Shown: positions 6,709 to 10,372 of the stretch, one piece after another
How positions within the stretch are numbered: position 1 is the first letter of the stretch
Layout: every line of letters starts with the position of its first letter
Origin: an uncultured Eubacteriales bacterium
GTDB lineage: Bacteria > Bacillota > Clostridia > Oscillospirales > Acutalibacteraceae
Assembly (NCBI GenBank): GCA_934444895.1
Contig: CAKSDA010000052.1
Span: forward strand, 1 to 10,372
Length of the DNA stretch: 10,372 nt
Direction of reading: 5' to 3'
Notes under the pieces: generated by a model
Seen by the model: the letters and a program-made list of their open reading frames with translations, nothing else
What the model was told of the DNA's origin: nothing
The model's database searches: none
Translations under genes and position numbers: made by a program

Positions 6709-7311
6709 TTACCCGTTAAACTTATTCATTGCATATTCTGCGCCTTTTACTATTATAGCCTCTGCGGCGTCTGCCGCACGGTTTACAGCCGATTCGATTT
6801 CGGCGGCGTTTTCCTTTGGAAACCTGCCAAGTACCCATTTTTTTAAATCGTATTCCGGATTCGGCTTTTTGCCGACGCCTATTTTAATTCTGGGAAACTG
6901 ATCCGAACCGCTTAAATATATAATGTTTTTTATTCCGTTGTGGCCGCCGTCCGAACCTTTTTTTCTAATGCGGATTTTTCCGATATCAAGTGAAATATCG
7001 TCAAAAATTACAATTACCCGTTCAGGGGGAATTTTATAAAATTTCATGGCTTCGGTTATCGATTGCCCTGAAAGATTCATAAAGGTTTGCGGTTTTAATA
7101 TAAGACACCGCGACTCTCCGATTACGGCATCTGTAACTGTACCCTTAAACTTTATTTTGTTGCATTTAACTCCAAGTTTTTCGCATAATGAGTCTATGCA
7201 CATAAAGCCCACATTATGCCTTGTCCCTTCGTATTCCCTCCCGGGATTTCCAAGCCCTGCAATAATATAGTCAAAATTTCCCTTGGGAGCTTTTGTAAAT
7301 CCAAATAACAT
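6709..7311 (-). CDS. pth: Peptidyl-tRNA hydrolase
   Basis: This cytoplasmic enzyme cleaves the ester bond of peptidyl-tRNAs dropped from the ribosome, recycling tRNA. From the start chosen here it has 200 residues, close to the usual 185-200. The family signature GLGNPGREYEGTRHNVGF carries Asn22 and the catalytic His32 (E. coli Asn10 and His20). FMNLSG gives Asn79 (Asn68), FDDISLDIGKIRIR gives Asp104 (Asp93), and GSDGGHNGIKNI gives Asn125 (Asn114), so the active site is complete. An ATG five codons upstream (7326) is in frame, but no ribosome binding site precedes it. The GAGAGG formed by its first codons is well placed for the ATG at 7311, so I prefer the shorter form. It lies between rsmE and mfd on one strand and was probably transcribed with them. 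Confidence 0.96.
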   Translation of the reverse strand: MLFGFTKAPKGNFDYIIAGLGNPGREYEGTRHNVGFMCIDSLCEKLGVKCNKIKFKGTVTDAVIGESRCLILKPQTFMNLSGQSITEAMKFYKIPPERVIVIFDDISLDIGKIRIRKKGSDGGHNGIKNIIYLSGSDQFPRIKIGVGKKPNPEYDLKKWVLGRFPKENAAEIESAVNRAADAAEAIIVKGAEYAMNKFNG

Positions 7312-7390
7312 ATAAAAACCTCTCATTTTTGGTGCGTAAATTTCATGCTGCAGCGCAAAAGCGTGAAGCCCCGGCAGTTGCGAATAACAT

Positions 7391-7410
7391 ATTTAGTGTT
7401 ACAGGGATAA
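7391..7410 (-). repeat. 20-nt direct repeat, copy 2 (upstream of pth)
   Basis: On the plus strand this reads ATTTAGTGTTACAGGGATAA, one base different from the copy at 6581-6600. It begins 80 bases upstream of the preferred pth start. TGCGAATAA (7379-7387) lies three bases from it, whereas the matching block at mfd is 96 bases away from its copy. Confidence 0.7.
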
Positions 7411-7473
7411 ATCTCTGTTTACCTAAAATAGCCGCCTCTGCAAATTTTTCTGCTTATTTTTGCTTTACGCTTA

Positions 7474-7507
7474 TTGATTAGGCCATATTCTTTGATTAGG
7501 CCATATT
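7474..7507. repeat. 18-nt tandem duplication over the rsmE stop codon
   Basis: TTGATTAGGCCATATT occurs at 7474-7489 and again at 7492-7507, a period of 18 bases. Since 18 is six codons, the second unit carries a second in-frame TAA (7478-7480) after the first at 7496-7498. If the first stop were read through, only a few residues repeating NMA would be added. It looks like a recent slippage or duplication event. Confidence 0.85.
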
Positions 7508-8224
7508 ATCTGTAAGCAGCATAACGCCGGTAACCGCTGCCAGCGGCGCCGTCTCGGCTCTTAAAATGCGTTTACCGAGAGACACTGTTTGCGCTCCGGA
7601 GTTTTCGCACAGTTCGGTCTCTTTGGGCAAAAATCCGCCTTCCGGTCCGGTTATAATCGCTATTTTTTCGGCAGTGTTTTTTTCAGACATTATTTTTTTA
7701 AGGGATTTTCCGCCTGCCTCGTAAAAAAACAAAACCAAATCAAAATCCTTTATTTTGCTGCAAAAATCCGCAAAACTTTCAGCATTAAAAACCTTTGGTA
7801 TAATTCCCCTGCCGCTTTGGCCCGCGGCTTCGGCCGCTATTTTTTGCCAGCGTTCTGCCTTGCGTTTTAGGGTTTTTGCATCCGGCCTTGAAACACAGTT
7901 AGAAGATATAAGCGGTATTATGCCAGTTACCCCCAACTCAACCGAATGTTTTATAACATCTTCAAGTTTATCCCCCTTCATAAGACAGGGACAAAGGGTA
8001 ACCTCAATATTCGGTTCGCTTTTGGTTTTTCGAACTTGTTTTATTTCAAGATCCACACGCTGCGGTTCAGCGTTTGTTACGCTGCAAACATATTCCGTTT
8101 TGTTTCCGTCGCAGACAATAATTTCCTCTCCCGTTTTAATCCTAAGGGATTTTGTTATATGGGCGGCGTCGCTTGAATCAATATACGGTTCGTCCTTAAA
8201 ATTTTCCTTAAAAAATCTCGGCAT
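7496..8224 (-). CDS. rsmE: 16S rRNA m3U1498 methyltransferase RsmE
   Basis: RsmE uses S-adenosylmethionine to methylate N3 of U1498 in the decoding region of 16S rRNA. The 242-residue product has the PUA-like N-terminal domain (MPRFF start, about 1-70) and the SPOUT trefoil-knot domain. Motifs seen are CLMKGDKLEDVIKHSVELGV (80-99), RWQKIAAEAAGQSGR (125-139), the SAM-binding TGPEGGF (192-198) and LGKRILRAETAPLAA (216-230). These positions and the total length are typical. Its ATG shares one base with the stop of the YfhO-like gene (TGATG). A GGAGAGG sits ten bases upstream inside that gene (8235-8241), so translation is probably coupled. The stop codon lies in an 18-nt tandem duplication. Confidence 0.97.
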   Translation of the reverse strand: MPRFFKENFKDEPYIDSSDAAHITKSLRIKTGEEIIVCDGNKTEYVCSVTNAEPQRVDLEIKQVRKTKSEPNIEVTLCPCLMKGDKLEDVIKHSVELGVTGIIPLISSNCVSRPDAKTLKRKAERWQKIAAEAAGQSGRGIIPKVFNAESFADFCSKIKDFDLVLFFYEAGGKSLKKIMSEKNTAEKIAIITGPEGGFLPKETELCENSGAQTVSLGKRILRAETAPLAAVTGVMLLTDNMA

Positions 8225-10372
8225 CAGATTTTGTCCTCTCCACCGGTATTCTCATTGTCAGAATTATGAGTACCATCGGCCTCGCCACTCTCATAATTGT
8301 TTGATTCATTTGTCCCGTCCGCCGAAATACCGTCCAAATTCACCGAAAATCCGCGGTTGAAATCGGCATCGCCGTATCCTATAAACATATCATTTTCTGG
8401 CTGTTCTTCGGGCTTTGCCTTTTTTTTGTAATCATTCAAATCCAAAGAGAGTGATTCCTCATCACCGTTATAGTACTCGTCGTTTTCCAAACTGTCGTGC
8501 ACATACTGCTTTATAAGCATATCCCCTTCAGGATATACGGTTCCGGCGAGTTTGCCCTTTTTGTCCATAATAAGGCAGATTACTGCGTATACCACAAATA
8601 CCGCAAAAGACGCTGCGCTTATCATTATTCCTTCTTTAAGGCCCGGGGTTTTATAGCTGAATGTTATTTTATTGTTTCCGGCTTTAGCCTCAACCGCCAT
8701 AAACCCTTTATTAACTTTTTCAATTTTTACATTTTCGCCGTTTACATTTGCCGACCATCCGTCCTCAAAAGGCACAGCGAAGAATACAAGATTATCATTG
8801 GTGAGGGTAATATCCGCTTCAAATCCGTCTGATGTTCTTTTAAAATTATATGCAGAGCTGTTTCTTCTGGCCTTTGCGTCATTTTCAAGCGCCTGCGGAC
8901 TACATTCGGCAGAAACATCATACTTATTTTCGGTCGTTTCGGCAGCAGCTGAATTGTCAGAACTCATATCCGACTGATTTGAACCCGGCACGGCGATACT
9001 GCTCTTAGCTGCGGTTGCAGTCTTAAGCGCATTTTCGCTTTGTGATTCGCCTGTATTACCCGTATCGGAAGCCGCGCTTTCGTTGGTTGCGTTAGAAAAT
9101 GCGCCTGAATTCTGAGAATTGTTAAGGTAAGGCGATGCTGCAGGCAGGCTCTCACCGATTTTAGCGAGATCTTCCGCCGATTCTGTGTTTTCCGCAATTA
9201 TATCTGCACCCTGCTCCTCGGCGGCAGTATCTTTATAAGACTGAGCGTCCTCAATATTTTTAAGATATTTACCGTATTTTTCTATCTGATCGTTTGTAAG
9301 CAAAATTGCCTTAACCATCATATTGGAACGATCCTTAGCGCTATGCTTGCTGCATTCGTCCTCTGTCATATAATATTCATAGGTAAAACCGTAAGGGATA
9401 TAATTTTTATTTAAATAAATGTCATACCCCGTATCCTGCCTTATAAGTTCAAACCCCGGCATAAGTGTTTTACCGTCGTCATCGGTAAAATCCTCGCCGT
9501 CCTTTCTGGCAAGAAGATATTTTACTCCGAGCAGCGAGCGCGCGGCATAGCTGTCATTTCCCGGTCTGCTTGCAACTCCGCGTTCCTCGCCTACATAGTC
9601 CCAAAAATCGGTTACCGAAGTCGGAACTATAGAATGAAAAGCGTTTATTGAATCGTACCCTAAAAACATTCCGGTATTATCCACGCCATCGAAAACATCT
9701 ATTCTGAAGGTGTTTTTATCACCCTCAAGGTCAACCTTGCCCTCAATAAGGCTGTCTATCATTACTTCTTTGGCGTCGTATGAATGGGACTTTCCGGTAC
9801 CTACGAAATATGCGGAATATATTACCGAAATAACACATACAAACGCGGTGGCGGTTCTTACAAAAAGAATTCTGTCTTTTTTCTTTATTTTAAGCAGGAA
9901 GCCCAAAACAATCAGGGAAACGATTGATATTGCCGCCGTTGCTGTAAATCTGTAAAGATATATATCATCGGTATCTGTATAAAGCCCCCATTTTATAACC
10001 TTACCGTTTTCAATTTGCCGCGGGAAGAATGCCATTACAAGCGTAAATACCGCAGTTATTCCGAAGGTCCATTTATAAGGAGACGACCAGTCTATCTCAG
10101 TATCCTCTATACAGGTAACCGTTGCAAGGCACATTATGAGTATCGGCATGTAAAACCATCTTGCATAGTATGAAGAATTAAACATATAAAATGCGCTGTT
10201 AAGTATCGGAACCATTGCCATAAACAACATTATGCCAAGCAAACGGCGCATCCAGTTTCCTTTCTTCTGGCCGAAGCAGGCAAGCACGCCGACAACAGAG
10301 AAAAGCGGCAGCCACCCCCCAAGGGAGGACCATTTAACATCCGCATCCGGGAAGAATACCGGTCTTGCAGGC
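8224..10372 (-). CDS. YfhO-family multispanning membrane protein (5' end beyond window)
   Basis: The frame is open to the right edge. Counting from the first full codon there are 715 residues, so the GTG at 10287 is internal. The start, PARPVFFPDADVKWSSLGGWLPLFS, and the next helices resemble the second half of YfhO proteins, GT-C-like membrane proteins. In B. subtilis YfhO acts in glycosylating lipoteichoic acid. Likely membrane segments are near 17-33, 43-65, 74-88, 101-116, 142-160 and 168-191, with a last one at 581-602. An extracytoplasmic domain spans about 192-580, with the ending FFAVPFEDGWSANVNGENVKIEKVNKGFMAVEAKAGNNKITFSY typical of the family. Unusual features are a Ser/Ala/Asn/Glu-rich stretch at about 380-488 and a 113-residue acidic tail after the last helix. 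It is translationally coupled to rsmE. The family is fairly sure; the substrate is unknown. Confidence 0.85.
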   Translation of the reverse strand, partial: PARPVFFPDADVKWSSLGGWLPLFSVVGVLACFGQKKGNWMRRLLGIMLFMAMVPILNSAFYMFNSSYYARWFYMPILIMCLATVTCIEDTEIDWSSPYKWTFGITAVFTLVMAFFPRQIENGKVIKWGLYTDTDDIYLYRFTATAAISIVSLIVLGFLLKIKKKDRILFVRTATAFVCVISVIYSAYFVGTGKSHSYDAKEVMIDSLIEGKVDLEGDKNTFRIDVFDGVDNTGMFLGYDSINAFHSIVPTSVTDFWDYVGEERGVASRPGNDSYAARSLLGVKYLLARKDGEDFTDDDGKTLMPGFELIRQDTGYDIYLNKNYIPYGFTYEYYMTEDECSKHSAKDRSNMMVKAILLTNDQIEKYGKYLKNIEDAQSYKDTAAEEQGADIIAENTESAEDLAKIGESLPAASPYLNNSQNSGAFSNATNESAASDTGNTGESQSENALKTATAAKSSIAVPGSNQSDMSSDNSAAAETTENKYDVSAECSPQALENDAKARRNSSAYNFKRTSDGFEADITLTNDNLVFFAVPFEDGWSANVNGENVKIEKVNKGFMAVEAKAGNNKITFSYKTPGLKEGIMISAASFAVFVVYAVICLIMDKKGKLAGTVYPEGDMLIKQYVHDSLENDEYYNGDEESLSLDLNDYKKKAKPEEQPENDMFIGYGDADFNRGFSVNLDGISADGTNESNNYESGEADGTHNSDNENTGGEDKI
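8908..9234 (-). other. Low-complexity Ser/Ala/Asn/Glu/Thr-rich segment inside the YfhO-like protein
   Basis: About 109 codons encode a sequence poor in hydrophobic residues and rich in S, A, N, E, T and G. Examples are NNSQNSGAFSNATNESAASD and SDMSSDNSAAAETTEN. It lies in the extracytoplasmic domain between a structured region ending near LKNIEDAQSY and the conserved C-terminal beta-rich part. It is probably a disordered linker or surface-exposed spacer. Confidence 0.75.

Noticed and set aside
7755..8360. 201-codon plus-strand frame
   Set aside because: It lies opposite rsmE and the end of the YfhO-like gene, both well supported; its protein has no family features.
8224..10287. GTG at 10287 as the start of the YfhO-like gene
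   Set aside because: The frame continues open to the edge and the upstream residues (PVFFPDADVKWSSLGGWLPLFS) are family-like, so the gene begins outside the window.

Overview
The window looks like chromosomal DNA from a low-to-moderate-GC Gram-positive, most likely an anaerobic Clostridia/Ruminococcaceae-type Firmicute. Support comes from the strong AGGAGG ribosome binding sites, a guanine-type riboswitch, a BMP-family lipoprotein, a YfhO-family membrane protein and the pth-then-mfd order; this is inference, and no species is claimed. Every gene I can support lies on the minus strand, so the order of transcription runs from high to low coordinates.

Housekeeping block (10372 to 2967). The 3' part of a large YfhO-like membrane protein enters from the right edge. 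It shares one base (TGATG) with rsmE, the 16S rRNA m3U1498 methyltransferase. After short spacers come pth (peptidyl-tRNA hydrolase) and mfd (transcription-repair coupling factor). The spacers upstream of pth and of mfd share a near-identical 20-nt sequence. An 18-nt tandem duplication doubles the rsmE stop codon.

Purine transport block (2830 to 1). A textbook sigma-A promoter drives a leader with a guanine-class purine riboswitch, a rho-independent terminator and a visible antiterminator pairing. The leader controls a BMP/PnrA-like substrate-binding lipoprotein. About 430 bases further on lies a GTG-started NupO-like double ABC ATPase, cut by the left edge. The intergenic region between the two holds a GC hairpin, a 22-bp inverted repeat and degenerate TAAT-CTGCC tandem repeats. 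The permeases are probably beyond the left edge. Together these predict a purine (probably guanine or guanosine-type) ABC importer that is switched off when guanine is plentiful.

The points most worth a second look are the aptamer, whose ligand core is intact but whose two kissing loops are each about one base longer than usual; the ABC ATPase with a degenerate first signature motif; the unexplained structured spacer at 943-1357; the repeat pair at 6581 and 7391; and the low-complexity insertion and acidic tail of the YfhO-like protein. I see no clearly novel multi-gene system here.
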